In this document: positions 34,395-46,698 of the stretch, piece by piece
Layout of the letters: the number at the start of each line of letters is the position of its first letter
Numbering within the stretch: position 1 is the stretch's first letter
NCBI GenBank assembly: GCA_001465935.1
Contig: LNKV01000056.1
Span: forward strand, 96,781 to 160,780
Direction: 5' to 3'
Source of the DNA: Clarireedia homoeocarpa
Taxonomy: Eukaryota > Ascomycota > Leotiomycetes > Helotiales > Rutstroemiaceae
DNA length: 64,000 nucleotides
Notes under the pieces: generated by a model
Databases searched by the model: none
What the model saw: the letters and a program-made list of their open reading frames with translations, nothing else
What the model was told of the DNA's origin: nothing
Position numbers and translations under genes: made by a program

Positions 34395-36166
34395 TCATTG
34401 CACATTTTTCATGCACATATCTTTCTTTTTCTTTTCTGTAGGAATACCACTCTTCTTCGCCCGCTCCTTCGCCTCGACATACACCATGTACTCATTCAGC
34501 ACATCACTGTATATCTTTCGATATTTCTGGCACTCGGGATCTTCGTCCTTGTCTTGATCTTGATCTTGAGATTCTTGGTTGTGATCAAATACCGCGATAA
34601 TATTGCCCTCTGCTTCTGCTTCGGGCTCTCCGATCTCGACGACCGCGCCGGTGGAACTTACGTCTGATTTGCGGCGGCCGGGAAAAGGAAGAGTCATCGG
34701 TAGCGCGATAGAGTGAGACAGGTCGGTGGATTGTTGAGGGAAAGATGGACTCATGATGAGATCACGGTCGGGGATTGCGGCGGGGCGGCTTGCAGTGCCG
34801 TTCGGGGTGAAGTTGGCTAGGTGAGCGGGCTTCAAGGCGGGGAGGGGCGGTGATTGTTTGATTGCCGTAGGGATGCCATCGTTTGAGGATGAGGTGTTGT
34901 TGTCGATCGCTTCGATAGAGGATAGCGTGGAGTTGGGAATAGCTCCAGCTTTGATCGCGATGGTAGAAGGTATTGCGTGCTCAACGGCACACGAGTCTTT
35001 GGAGCTTGATTCGACCGCATCTTCAATCTGGGTAGAAGGTACTTGCGGGAAATAATCGACAGTCAAAGCTGGTACTTCAGAGCTCAAGGCAGCCTTATCT
35101 TCGGATTTGGCGACGGTGACAAGCGATTCAGTTTCAATTGGAACTTCAGGGCTTGAAACAAGTACATCTGTAGGTACGGCGGCAACAGCCTCCGATGCTT
35201 CATGCGGTTTCAAGGATTTTACACTTTGATTCGCACTTGAGGGACCCGAGATAGCCACGGTAGCAACCTTCGCACCTTTTTTTGCAACGTCTCCCACGTG
35301 CTGGGTCTCAGGGGCTGGTGTCGCGATATTTTCCGATGCAGTGGGTGCGTTTTCAGCACTTTCATCCGCAGGTAGCTCCTGAGTTGGTCCGACTTTGTTG
35401 TCTGTGACACTGTCCTTGCGGAATAGGAGCGATGCAGGAACGTGAGGGTTCCAAATGTTCACCGCTCGTCGTAATTCATGCTTATGCCTCCTCTCCTCAC
35501 TGCATGCAAGTTGTTCCGAGATTTGCTCTTGAATTTCCTCCAAGGTAAATACTGGACATGGTTTCAATGCATTGTCATTGACAGTACTGCTTTCGGCAAT
35601 GGTTGGTCGTTCCACGATGGTGTTACGTCGAAAGTACTGGTCGAAGCCAGAGATAGCGCCCTGGAAAGAGCGTTTTCCGACAGTTGCGGGACCCTTTTTC
35701 AGGAACCCGCTTCTGACGCCTTGCCTGAATTGATCCCGGTTGGTCTTGAATCGTGGGTTGAAGTCTTCATCGTCGTGACCAAAAATTAGGTCGAACTTTG
35801 CATCAGGGACGATCCAAAAGACGGTCCGCTGTTTGTATCGGCTGAGACCACTGCATTGCCAGATTAGGGTGCAGTCACCTTCTAATTGGCCTTCTGTGGT
35901 GTCACCGTCACTCTTCTTCATGCCAAGGTGGATCTGAGCGAAGCGAGCTGAGACATAGTTGTAGTTGCAGGTATCGTTGTAGAGTGCCTGTACTTCAATT
36001 TCTTGCGTCAGATTACAGCTGGCGGCACCCACAATTTTGACGGGAAACGCATAGGTGGTCTGGCATGCGGTTAGATAAGGTATGTACAGCATGCGAGATG
36101 TACTGTAGATTGTGGGGATGAGCATACCTTGTGTCGACGATCATTTGATTTCCCGGGATACCACAT
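34395..36166 (-). CDS. Hypothetical protein with degenerate retropepsin-like N-terminus
   Basis: Two exons (36166-36128 and 36059-34395) give 567 aa starting MWYPGKSNDRRHK; the single 68-nt intron ends CGCATGCCAG. The alternative is an ATG inside that intron, giving a longer unspliced frame. The first 110 residues resemble the retropepsin-like aspartyl protease fold: ALYNDTCNYNYVS (38-50) sits where families have ALxDSGAxxNFIS, and VPDAKFDLIFGHDDE (98-111) matches the later xFDxILG strand. The catalytic DSG/DTG is not intact. The remaining 450 residues are Ser/Thr/Ala/Glu-rich and probably disordered, with a Lys-rich C-terminus. I know no assigned function. It could be a domesticated, non-catalytic fold used for binding. 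Confidence 0.65.
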
Positions 36167-38669
36167 GGTTTGAGGAAGTGTGAATTCCTGGAAACAAGGT
36201 AAACAGCTGAACGCTTTGTTTGTTTGTTTGTTTGTTTACAGGGCATAAAAAGTAGAATGGAGGAAAGGCCGTCCAGCAGCAGGAGCAGGTATTAATATAT
36301 GTGGGAGCGGGTGGGAGTGGGTGGTGGCGAGTGGATGAACGGGGGAAGGGAGATATACCAGATATCAGGGGAAGGGAGAAAGATATGAAAACCGGAATGA
36401 GCAAGAACAGATAATTGTGCGATGGAGTATAACACGATTGTTTAACGAGCGAAGACGACATCATATCATATCATCTCATAACGTAGAAGAGACGGAGAAG
36501 ATGGTTTGATGGAGAAGCTCGGACACGGCGGTGGATTGGAGAGAACCCCTGGTCACGCTCTCATTCGTGGGACTTAGCCGGTGCTTGTCGTTTTGCACCT
36601 GACGTGGTTCCTTAGAAGTTCGATGAAGATCCCGAGAGTCTCCATACGAGCTCAAGGACCCCATGAAAAGTGCCAGCAAAACCTCTTCACGCCTCACTAA
36701 ACGTGAAACAACCTATGGATATCGTGGATATCGTGGATGTGATTTGAGTGCGATTCGAATGCAACTTGAATGCTAGTCATTTCGAGCCATGGGAAACCAT
36801 GGGAAACCGGGAGTGCTACAGTCGCTCGTCCAAACAAAACCTCGGGATCCGAAGAGTTCGCTGTACTGTACCTCAATCAAGAAAGTGGGATATGCTTGTC
36901 CATGGTTGCTTGCTGCTGCTGCTACCGCTGCTGTTTGCTGCCGCTGCTGCTTGCTGCCGCCGCTGCTGCTGATGCAGTGATGCTTGTTGCGGGCAACGGG
37001 GGTGAGTCCGTGAGAACCTATCCCTCTCCTGTCGTATCCTGAGCTCTCTTATCCTGTCCAATCCTCTTCTTTCATCCCTCCATACTGTTGATGCCGATGC
37101 TGCCGATGCTGTTACCAGAAGATCCGAAATGCGGAGTGCAATAGCCGTGAAGGAATTTGGGATCCACAAAGAGATACTGCAACGCACCGCACAGTGCACT
37201 CCCTGTCTCCTTCACCACACACCACACACCACACAGCTTGGAAGAAGAGGGAGAGGAAGATCCGAGGAAACCTAAAAACCAGCAGCAACCACGGAAAGAA
37301 ACCCAGCAAGATGTAGTTGTAAAACGATGGTCAGCGATAGCAATAAATCCCTCTCTGCATGAGTCCATCCCAGAGCTACCCGTTGTACACACCGCTAGTA
37401 AACAACATGTCACGAATCAATTCGCGAAGAATGAAAACCGAGGCATACTCTAACCCCACCATGAGATTTGCAGTGAATGTCCTTGTGCAACCTTTGAGCA
37501 ATACTTACAGCCCACGTCATTCACGAGCATACAGTACAACGAGCACATAGAACAGTCAGCTCCAATTGAACCAACTGGTAGAGTGTAATGCTGGTTACGA
37601 GAAGTTGTGGGACGTGGTTGGTGAGGTAGGTCACAGCGTATGTACGTATGTATGTATGGGTAGGGTAAATCCTTCACCCAGGGCTAGCGATCAAAGACAT
37701 AATCATTGAACCATACTGCAGTATCCGGTGGTCAACGCGGTGCACGGCGACGTAATCGTCTCCGATAGATGGATTCCGATGGTTGAACAAAGCTGCCGAG
37801 ATAATTGTTGCTGGATATCACTCCAATAAGAATTTGCAAGCATTTTGGATGATCTCACAACAAATCATGAGGTTGGCAGCAAGTGGAGTGAGATCTGAAG
37901 AGTAGGTAGACACAACAGATGTGGAGAGTAGATTGTTCCACAAGATGAGTTCAAGCAGCGACAGGGCAAACACATAGAGGCTCAACAAGTTACAAAGTTA
38001 AACATCAGTGCTTCTACGAAGAGACATATAGCTGGGTTGAGTAAGCAACTTGGTCCACCTACCGTCATCGGTGGACATCAACGATATCTACTGCATCATT
38101 AGCGATAGTGGGTAGGTCTCTATAATCCGAAAGAGCATCGTCGAGTCAGCAATGAAATGCTGCCAGATGCAAGATACGACGAGAAGCAAGAACAGTATGA
38201 TACTGTGGACACTAGGGAACTACCCTTAGCTGAACCTCTAGAATATCCTGCATGGAAGTCGCCAGTGACACATACATGTAAATCACTGCAGAAATGAATC
38301 AGGAGGTGCTATAGTTGAAAAGAGACCTAAGGCTGGTTTTCTTTTTTCCCAGCCCTAAAGTGATATCTTCATTGCATGAGTTTGACCTAAAGATGAGTCA
38401 AGACGCTACTTGCTCACAATCCAGTATTGAAACATTCCATCGGGCGAAAGCAGCCTAAAAATTGACATTAACACGAATTGAGTCTGACTTCTCGATGCCC
38501 GTAAACTCCTCCATATATAACGTGCCAGAGGTGGTATCTTGTCGATCCATTGACGCCATAAGTAGTATTACTACAACCCCCCAAAACAAAAAAGAACAAA
38601 AATAACTCCGGTTCCCAATGCAGATCTAAGCAGTACCATCTAATTTTCCCTTCACAACATTCCTACATC
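36167..38669. other. 2.5-kb gap without a supported gene
   Basis: The largest unassigned non-AT-rich stretch. It contains a TTTG repeat (36212-36238), a trinucleotide GCT-type tract (36905-36974) and several CAC/CACA runs (37212-37240). Open frames are short on both strands and lack consistent splice-linked extension. It may be a long 5' leader or a noncoding transcript; I see no tRNA. Confidence 0.4.
36905..36974. repeat. Interrupted GCT/GCC trinucleotide tract
   Basis: About 70 bases dominated by GCT and GCC triplets with TTGCTGC interruptions. It is not in a supported coding frame. Confidence 0.8.
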
Positions 38670-39839
38670 CTAGCCCCCAGAAGGTTGCTTTCCCTTCTTG
38701 TTTGCGGTCATTAGTTTTATCGAGATTGGATATAAGCCGTTCCTCGGTGGCTTCCTGCCATGCGTTCCCGTACTGATAGTAGTTCGACAGACTGGACAGT
38801 TTTTCTTGCCTGTCCCAGCATGTAAAGCGGAATGAAGGCACTCGGAGCAAAACAAATGTCCTAGACAGTGTTATTAGTAGGAGCTCCCACATAACATAAG
38901 GCATAGACTCTACGTACCACAATGCGTGACTGTCAAATTAGTAGGATTGTCCATGCAAATAATGCATTGAAATTCCACGAGCTTTAACGGCTTTGTTGCT
39001 TCTTCTTGGTTCTGTTGCTTGATCAAATCCTCCTGTCGCTTCGCTTTGGCAGCTTCGTATTCTTGTAAATTATCATTCTCGGCAAGATCCACTACTTCGA
39101 CATTTTCACTAGGTATCGACTGCGCAGGCGCTGGCTTTGCAGGCCTCGAGTTTGATCGTGATAGTTTAGGTGGTCTTTCACTCGCCGCTGTTTCCGCTTT
39201 GCGTTTTCTGGACGGCATGGGTGGCGAGGATTCCGTTAAATCGACAATACTTGACCGTCGACTATTTGTGCGTGATACAAATGGATCTGTGGAGTCGTTC
39301 GGGTGGGACAGATAGGAGTCCCAGTCGAAGGCAGCTAGATCTTCATCAAGTTCGTTCGTAGCGGATCGTGAAAGTGGTTGTGAATTGCTTTGCGATGCCT
39401 GCTGTTGATTAGATGGTGGTGGCGGCTGTTCTTCTCTATCTTGGTCGAGAAAGTTCAGGTGGAAATAGTCAGGAGAGGGTACCATGGACGGGCTTCTGCG
39501 GGGCAGTGAATTTGTTATTCGACTCGTGGGGGCTGAGTTTGACGTGGTTCGGTGCGTAGATAGTGGCCGCCGAGAGTTTGGTATCGGTGTACCTGGTAGG
39601 AAGAGTGAAGGGGAAGAAAGACTCGGAAGTGGCTCGTGGTGTGAGGGTGAGTTATCGCGTTGAGTATTGGTGTTGATTGGAGGTAAGGTGAATGATTCCC
39701 GACCACCGTTACCAAAGGATGAAGCGCTCCATGGGGAACGAGCAGTTATTGTCGTCGTTGTAGAGCTAGAGTTGCAGTTGGGGTTCGAGTCGGATTTGGG
39801 AGTTGGATTCGGATAGGAATATGGGTAGCCTGAGGACAT
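38670..39839 (-). CDS. SLX8-like SUMO-targeted ubiquitin ligase (RING)
   Basis: Two exons (39839-38918 and 38860-38670) give 370 aa. The start at 39839 (MSSGYPYSYP) is preferred over an in-frame ATG 38 codons upstream because the upstream stretch is leader-like. Residues 1-190 are Pro/Ser/Asn-rich. SUMO-interaction-like motifs occur at 198-202 (IVDLT next to acidic/Ser residues) and 248-252 (EVVDLAE). A basic SRKRK (210-214) fits a nuclear signal. The C3HC4 RING (292-332) has CIIC, THCGHLFCSEC and CPVC, and is split by the intron after the first Cys/His pair. The tail YPISIKLM resembles the end of Slx8 proteins. This combination supports a nuclear STUbL in genome stability; the exact orthology is inferred. 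Confidence 0.82.
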
Positions 39840-41213
39840 ATTGAAGGTCAAAGGGTGGACACACAGTAAAGTCGTCCTCCCTCGTTCCCTCTTCTTTTGT
39901 GCAAGGATTAAACCGATGACGGTCTCTGGTGTATGTTTTGCGACAATAAACAAATTACAAAGCCCTTTTCTTCTTCAATGGTGGAGGCAAGTAGCAATTG
40001 ACGAGTTGGGCGGAAGAGAGAGCGTTTTGGAGTAAGAACAGAGACCAAAAGATGTTGAGGATGCGAGTCCATAAAGGGAATTGAATTGGATTGGACTGGA
40101 CTGGGCTGGGCTGGGCTGGACCGGACGGGATTGAAATGAATCGAATCGAATTGAATTGAATTGCGAGTGTAACAAGATTGTAAAGAGATTGTAATCTGTT
40201 ACTGTATTCTTATGGGTTGGAGGGGTGGTGCGAGGTGTGGCAACTAGTGGTGTTGCAACCTTGGGTGGAAGTATATTTGCGAGTCTCTGGCCCTGTTCAA
40301 GGCGACTGCTTTGGATGTATTTTTCTCAAGTTATTCTCGCCGTTGCATGTACATTCCCGCCGTTGCATGGACCTGGTGGTATGCAAAGAGAGGAGAAGGA
40401 CGAGAAGGAGGAGAAGAGAGGGAATAGGGAGTGCACGAGGAGGACTAGGGCGAGAGAGATGGTATAATCCTATGAAAGGGCAAGGAAGACACGAACATCT
40501 CGGGTTGGGAAAAGAATATCAACATAGACACCACCGGTTGTTGACCTCCTCCGGTAATTCAGACCACCTGCTCGTACTTCGCACAGTCCCGTCGGTGATA
40601 CCTTGCACAACATACACAAGGCAGTGGATGAGAAAGGAATTCGAAATGCGAAAGGCGGGAAGGCGAGAAGAGCTCGGATGGAGAATGCGATACTGGAGTC
40701 GAGAGAGTCGAGGGTGCAGGTGCAATGCCAGCCGACGGAGCTCAAATCGAACTTGCTCCGACTATCTATTTCTTATCGATTGGACTAGAATATTGCCAAA
40801 TGTGGATAAACCTCGGGTCTAAGCATCAGATCTCTTAAGTACAGGATCTATGATGACATTGATAAAATGGACAAGAGGGGTCATGCAAATTGCCCTGTTG
40901 GGCAATTTTCCCACTTTTCGCTAATCCGATTGGCTTATATGACCATATACCTAGAACCCTTTTCGTCTCGCACCGGCGAAAAAAAAAAAAAAAAAAAAGT
41001 TTCAATATGAGCATCATGAACCGAGCGACTGGAAAAAATGAGTAAGCAGTTCAATTTACTCCTCATAGTAGCTATCATCGAAAAATACGTCCTATACCCA
41101 TCCCCACCAGAGGCGCAGAGTTTCGTCCCGCATGTAGTCTGTCTACAGCTTTCGTATTTCCGCAACTACTTAACTGAAATAATGAATCAATAAACTTGGC
41201 TCTTCCTCTTATT
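39840..41213. other. Divergent region between RING ligase and Pol gamma
   Basis: About 1.4 kb. Pentanucleotide-like runs (TGGGC, GAATC/GAATT) lie near 40084-40165 and a poly-A run near 40980-40998. A 201-codon open frame at 40217-40822 has no recognisable fold and is not called. Confidence 0.45.
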
Positions 41214-44200
41214 ATGTTTCTATCAATCCGCGCCGGTCGTGCGAGTAGACCAGGTGCAGCTGTCGGAAAACTTGCAACTCAAAGAGCACATCGCCTTCAA
41301 GATCGAGTGATATCGCGGCCTGCAACACGATGGCAAACATATGCTACGTGCAATTCTAGTTCTACCACGGCCGGCCTACCCAGTACGTTATCTTGCGATT
41401 ATCTCGACAGTTTGCATTGAAACACAGCTAAAGCAAATGTGAAGGTTCGGAAGCTCGATATAACGAGATAGGCGTCCAGCAATTAAGTAGCCATATCCAC
41501 TCGCAGCTTTTCCCGCATAATCCTTCACCACCACCTAAAGAACTGGTAGCCCTCTCAATAGATCATCTTCGCAGACATGATTTATATGAAAAAAATACGG
41601 ACAATACCCCTCCCATATCCTTCGACCTCCCCAAGCTACAAGGTGATACCCTCGATGAGCACTTTTATAAGCTGGGTATCGATGCCGCTGAGCCGTACTT
41701 GACGCTCGCTCGTTGTTTTGCTAGAGTAAATGCGCCTCAGCGACCGCAAGAATGGCAGCATCAAAGTGGATGGACAAAATACTACGAAGATGGCACGACG
41801 GAGTCAGTGGATGCGCCCAATGATGACATGCTATGTTTCGATACCGAAGTTATGTGGAAGGAAAGTTCGTTCGCTGTGATGGCATGCGCTGTTAGTCCTA
41901 CACATTGGTACTCGTGGCTGTCGCCATGGCTTCTGGGAGAATCCGAAAACGACCGACACTTAATCCCGCTTGGAGATCCAACCAAACCTCGAATCATTGT
42001 GGGACACAACATAGGGTATGATCGGGCCAGGATAGCAGAGGAGTACGATTTGACCCAATCGAAGAATAATTTCCTGGATACTATGTCTCTACATGTGGCT
42101 GTGAATGGAATGTGCTCTCGTCAACGACCAACTTGGATGAAACATAGGAAAAGCAAAGAACTACGTGAGAAGATAGCAGGGGAGACAGACAACGCTGAGC
42201 TGGCTGCACTGCTAGGCAGCAAGGAACTCAGTGACGAGGAAGAGGAACTATGGATAGGCAGAAGTTCTATCAATTCGTTGCGAGATGTAGCGAAATTCCA
42301 TCTCAATGTTACGATCGACAAGGCGCAGAGAGACCATTTTGGCGAGTCAGATCGAGAAGGCATTAGAGCAAAGCTTGACGATCTTTTAAATTATTGCGCG
42401 GCGGATGTCGATGTCACACACCGAGTCTATCAAAAGGTGTTTCCAAACTTCATTGAAACATGCCCGCATCCAGTCAGTTTTGCTGCGTTGAGACACCTTT
42501 CCTCAGTTATCCTTCCTGTCAATAAATCATGGGAGTCATATGTTGCCAACGCGGAAGCCACATACCTCAGGCTTTCTGACGCAGTACAGGAGCGACTGGT
42601 TGCGTTGAAAGATAAAGCTTTAGAGATCAAGGATAACTCGGAGCAGTGGAGTTCTGATCCTTGGTTGCGTCAGCTTGATTGGTCAGTTCAGGAGATCAAG
42701 ATGGTGAAGGGCAAGAAGAAGGGCGATCCACCAAGGCCAGCGAAGAGACAGAAAATGCCAGGCATGCCGAAGTGGTACAAAGACCTCTATCCTAAAGTCT
42801 CACAGCCTATCAATCTCACAGTTCGCACTCGAATAGCTCCATTACTCTTGCGCTTAGCGTGGGATGGGCATCCACTTGTATGGTCTGACAAATATGGCTG
42901 GACGTTCAGGGTACCTCTCACGGAGGCGCACAAATACACCGAACAACAAATGCAAGAATGCACAGCATTTGAAGCCAAGGATATGGCTTTGAGAGACGAC
43001 AGAGGCGCTGTTTACTTCAAACTGCCGCATAAAAACGGGCCAATAGCTAGATGTGCGAATCCAATGGCAAAAAGCTATATGGCATATTTTGAAAAGGGTA
43101 TCCTCTCATCTGAGTTTACATACGCAAAAGAAGCACTAGAGATGAATGCTTCGTGCTCCTACTGGATAAGTGCCCGGAGTCGCATAATGTCGCAAATGGT
43201 CGTTTACGAAAGTGACAGAGCAAAGGACCCCCTTGCCGAAAAATCAAAGTCAGAGATGGGCTATATCTTACCTCAGGTCATTCCGATGGGAACTGTAACT
43301 AGAAGGGCGGTGGAGAATACCTGGCTCACAGCAAGTAATGCAAAGAAGAACCGGGTGGGCTCAGAGCTCAAGTCGATGATCAAAGCACCCCCTGGTTATT
43401 CTTTTGTTGGTGCTGATGTGGATTCGGAAGAGCTGTGGATTGCCAGTCTTGTCGGTGATGCTCAATTCAAACTGCACGGAGGAAATGCCGTCGGCTTTAT
43501 GACCTTGGAAGGCACCAAAGCAGCGGGAACGGATTTGCATTCTCGGACAGCCGCTATTCTAGGCATCACAAGAAACGATGCCAAAGTCTTTAATTATGGA
43601 CGTATCTACGGAGCTGGACTCAAGTTTGCGGCAACACTTCTTCGCCAATTTAACCCTTCTCTATCAGAGCGCGAAACATTAGAAGTAGCTGGCAATCTTT
43701 ACAAAGCGACCAAAGGTACAAAGACCAATAGGAAGGTAATTCACTCTCGATCATTCTGGCGCGGGGGCACCGAAAGCTTTGTGTTCAACAAGTTAGAAGA
43801 ATTTGCCGAACAGGAACGACCACGAACTCCCGTGCTTGGGGCAGGCATCACCGAAGCACTTATGTCCAAATTCGTAAACAAGGTGGGCTTCATGACATCA
43901 AGAATCAACTGGGCAGTTCAATCCTCTGGGGTTGATTACTTACATCTCCTTATCATCTCCATGGATTATCTCATTCGCCGCTACAATATCCAAGCGAGAC
44001 TCGCCATCACTGTCCACGATGAAATCAGATACCTCGTCAAGGATGAAGACAAATATCGGGCAGCTATGGCCCTCCAAGTATCCAACATCTGGACACGAGC
44101 AATGTTCTCGCAACAAATGGGAATCAATGATCTTCCACAATCATGCGCTTACTTCTCCGCCGTCGACATTGATCATGTACTTCGGAAAGAAGTAGACATG

Positions 44201-44704
44201 GACTGCATCACACCCTCTCACCATACGGCCATCCCGCACGGTGAATCCCTTGACATCCAGTCCTTACTACTTAAGCCCTCCGCTCGCCTCGATCCCAATA
44301 TTGTTCCAGCTTCCCCGATCGACCTCAGCAACATTCCGTACATACCTCGCATCCCAGTCATGGAATCCATGCAAAATTCCACCTCTGCCTCAAGTCTCAA
44401 TTATCTGAAAGCACAGATCACTGCAGATGATACAGAACTCAAGGAACTTATCAAGAAAATTAACAAGAAACAACGCAACATTACCGAAGCGAACGCGCCA
44501 CTAAAGCCAAATGTGTCGAAGAATAAAATAGTGCCATTCCAGGCCTATGCGCATCTCATGGAAGAACCAATTATGGTAAGTGATGCGCTCGGCAAGAGCT
44601 TCAATAAATCTTTCGAGGGTGCGAAAGCAAAGAATTGGGGATGGGACAAAAATGTTAGTAGTGGACATGGTGGGGTTGTAGGCAGGGGTGCGACGAGGTG
44701 GTGA
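41214..44704 (+). CDS. MIP1: Mitochondrial DNA polymerase gamma catalytic subunit
   Basis: Family A polymerase that replicates mitochondrial DNA. Two exons (41214-41382 and 41445-44704) give 1142 aa. The intron acceptor is TGTGAAG; nearer AG sites leave stops in frame. The N-terminus (MFLSIRAGRASRPGAAVGK, Arg-rich, no acids) looks like a mitochondrial presequence. The 3'-5' exonuclease motifs are Exo I CFDTEV (Asp189), Exo II VGHNIGYDRARI and Exo III YCAADVDVTHRVY. Polymerase motif A is VGADVDSEELWIASL (metal Asp714), motif B is RTAAILGITRNDAKVFNYGRIYGAG, and motif C is VHDEIRYLV (Asp915). A fungal C-terminal extension of about 200 residues follows, ending Gly/Trp-rich. Confidence 0.96.
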
Positions 44705-45154
44705 TGAAGACGGCCGTCGAAGGATTTCTTTTTCCTTTTATACATGTGATACTACCTACCAAATAACTAGCTTTTCTTTTTGTGTTGTATGAATGATACG
44801 GCGCTGGGGGTGGGATGGGGGGTGGGGGCGCATGGAGTCTATTTGTTACGTTATCATCGTGTATTGTATTGTACAGCTTTTGGATGCAGTAATGACTTGT
44901 ATGTTCTATCTTGATGGCATTGGCTGGAATGAATTATTAGGATACAGGATGAGCGGAAATTTTACAGGGGAAATTGGATTACGGATGTAGAATTGGAAAC
45001 GTTAATCACATGGCATTGGTCCATTTTACAGCTTTAACATTGTAATCAAGTAATTTTTGGAGAAATCAATGGTCACTTTGGACAAGAATGTGAAGACTCA
45101 AATCTATGACAGATAGCTGAAGTATTGAGTAAATCTACATTGCCTGTACCAACT
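44705..45154. other. Convergent intergenic region
   Basis: Spacer between the 3' ends of MIP1 and the esterase. AT-leaning, with no supported feature. Confidence 0.4.
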
Positions 45155-46321
45155 TTACATACCTAGCCTAATTCTTTCCCAAAACTCTCCCGCTCTCCTC
45201 ACAGACAAAACCGCTTCCTTCTCAAATCCCACCATCTTACCAACCAGAATAATATCATGCGGCGCCGCTTGCTCAATCGACAACTCCACATTGTTCCCCG
45301 GCACAGCCTTAAACTCCTCATACAGCTTCAAGTCTTCAGCAAACAAAACCTCGCACTCACCCGTACTGATAAACAGCGGCGTCGGCGTCTTGAACGCCGT
45401 CCCCAAAAAACAGATACTGTGGTGCGCCATCGTCACGCCCGTCCCTTCGAGAGGCATGAAACACCTCGCGCCCCACTCGCCGAGTCCATCGCAGAGATAA
45501 TCCGTCAGTGTCTGCGGGCTCCCCGAAAACGTCCCCGCGATCAGCGATCCCTGGGGGTTGGCCCACGGCGACCAAAGCCATGCGCACCCTGGGTGTGGAA
45601 GCCCTGCGCCGGGATTGTCATGCATGTATCGCAGGAGAGCCAGGACCAAGTTCCCGCCTGCGCTGTCCCCGGAGACGACGACCCGCTTGGGGCTGATGCG
45701 GAGCGTTTCTACAAGGTACAGGTAGCTGGTAATGGCGTCCTGGAGCGCGGCGGGGAATTTTCCACCGGGGTTGGACGCGAGTCGGTATTGGGGGCAGAAG
45801 ACGTGCGCAGCGGTGGAATTGGCGATGATTGTTTTGGCTGCGAAGCCAGCATCATCAGTGCGGCCACTACCGATTACGTATGCCCCGCCGTGGAAGTGCA
45901 AAACTACATCACCGGCGGCATCGGCGTTAGAAGGGCGATTGGGATACCAGGTTCCGCCGATGGTATCGGGGCGGATCTCAAAGTTGGACATCGTCACGCC
46001 TTGGTAGCGCTCTGGACGAGCGGGATGGATAGTTGCAAAGCGGGATTGCTCGGCGCCCGGGGTAAGGTCAGGTGGAGTGAGGAGTTCAATTCGGGAGAGG
46101 TTAGCGAGGAAGGCCTTGAGGAGGCGGATGCGGAGAGCTTGGTTATAACTCCATTGAGGTGAGGGACGGAGGGACTGAGGAATGTAGTAGAGGAGCCAGA
46201 AAGGGAGACGGCAGAGGTTGTATATGAGTGCGCAAAAAATCCAGACATATTTTCCGGGGAACGTAGTGAGAAGGGTACTGTGACCCATATTGAAGTGTAA
46301 CCCAAGCAGAAGGGCAAACAC
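45155..46321 (-). CDS. HSL-family alpha/beta-hydrolase (esterase/lipase)
   Basis: Single-exon 388-aa hydrolase. A hydrophobic N-terminal segment (VWIFCALIYNLCRLPFWLLYYIP, residues 26-48) suggests a membrane anchor. The HSL oxyanion motif is HFHGGAYVIG at 143-151 and the nucleophile elbow is SGDSAGGNLV at 217-226. Downstream, STGECEVLFAED supplies the likely acid and QAAPHDIILV the likely His. These place it with hormone-sensitive-lipase-like esterases; the substrate is unknown. Codons are GC-rich at third positions relative to neighbours, so the antisense strand also carries a 301-codon open frame that I do not accept. Lipid ester hydrolysis at a membrane is my inference. Confidence 0.85.
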   Translation of the reverse strand: MFALLLGLHFNMGHSTLLTTFPGKYVWIFCALIYNLCRLPFWLLYYIPQSLRPSPQWSYNQALRIRLLKAFLANLSRIELLTPPDLTPGAEQSRFATIHPARPERYQGVTMSNFEIRPDTIGGTWYPNRPSNADAAGDVVLHFHGGAYVIGSGRTDDAGFAAKTIIANSTAAHVFCPQYRLASNPGGKFPAALQDAITSYLYLVETLRISPKRVVVSGDSAGGNLVLALLRYMHDNPGAGLPHPGCAWLWSPWANPQGSLIAGTFSGSPQTLTDYLCDGLGEWGARCFMPLEGTGVTMAHHSICFLGTAFKTPTPLFISTGECEVLFAEDLKLYEEFKAVPGNNVELSIEQAAPHDIILVGKMVGFEKEAVLSVRRAGEFWERIRLGM

Positions 46322-46698
46322 CTTGTCTTCAAAAACTATGAAAAGGTACAGGAGATAAAGACAAAGATATTAAGTATCTCAAGGAAGATCTAAATATATA
46401 GGACATGTGGGGAGAACAAGATTTGCCGAGGCACTTGGCTCGTCCATTTCATGAAACAATTCCGACACAACAAAAAAGTTTCAAAATCTGACATACAACA
46501 GTGGGGATTCGCTGGTGGTCACCCACCCAACTACTAATCCACCGATTCAAGGCTTATGTATGGCAGAGCGGACGGGATGCCCATTTTTCCTTGATCTATG
46601 GTCGTATGTGCCAGAATTTCTTCTAAATAAATATATATTCAAAGTAAAGATACTGTTACTCACTTCTATATATCTGCGATTTACGCCAGTGTATAAAA
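46322..46698. other. Intergenic
   Basis: 377 bases between the esterase start and the 3' end of the next minus-strand gene. No feature is recognised. Confidence 0.4.

Noticed and set aside
40217..40822. 201-codon plus-strand frame
   Set aside because: No recognisable motif, no splice-linked extension, and it lies in the upstream region of two divergent genes.
45257..46162. 301-codon plus-strand open frame antisense to the esterase
   Set aside because: It is the shadow of GC-rich third positions in the esterase coding strand, has an Arg/Gly/Ala composition and no fold signature.
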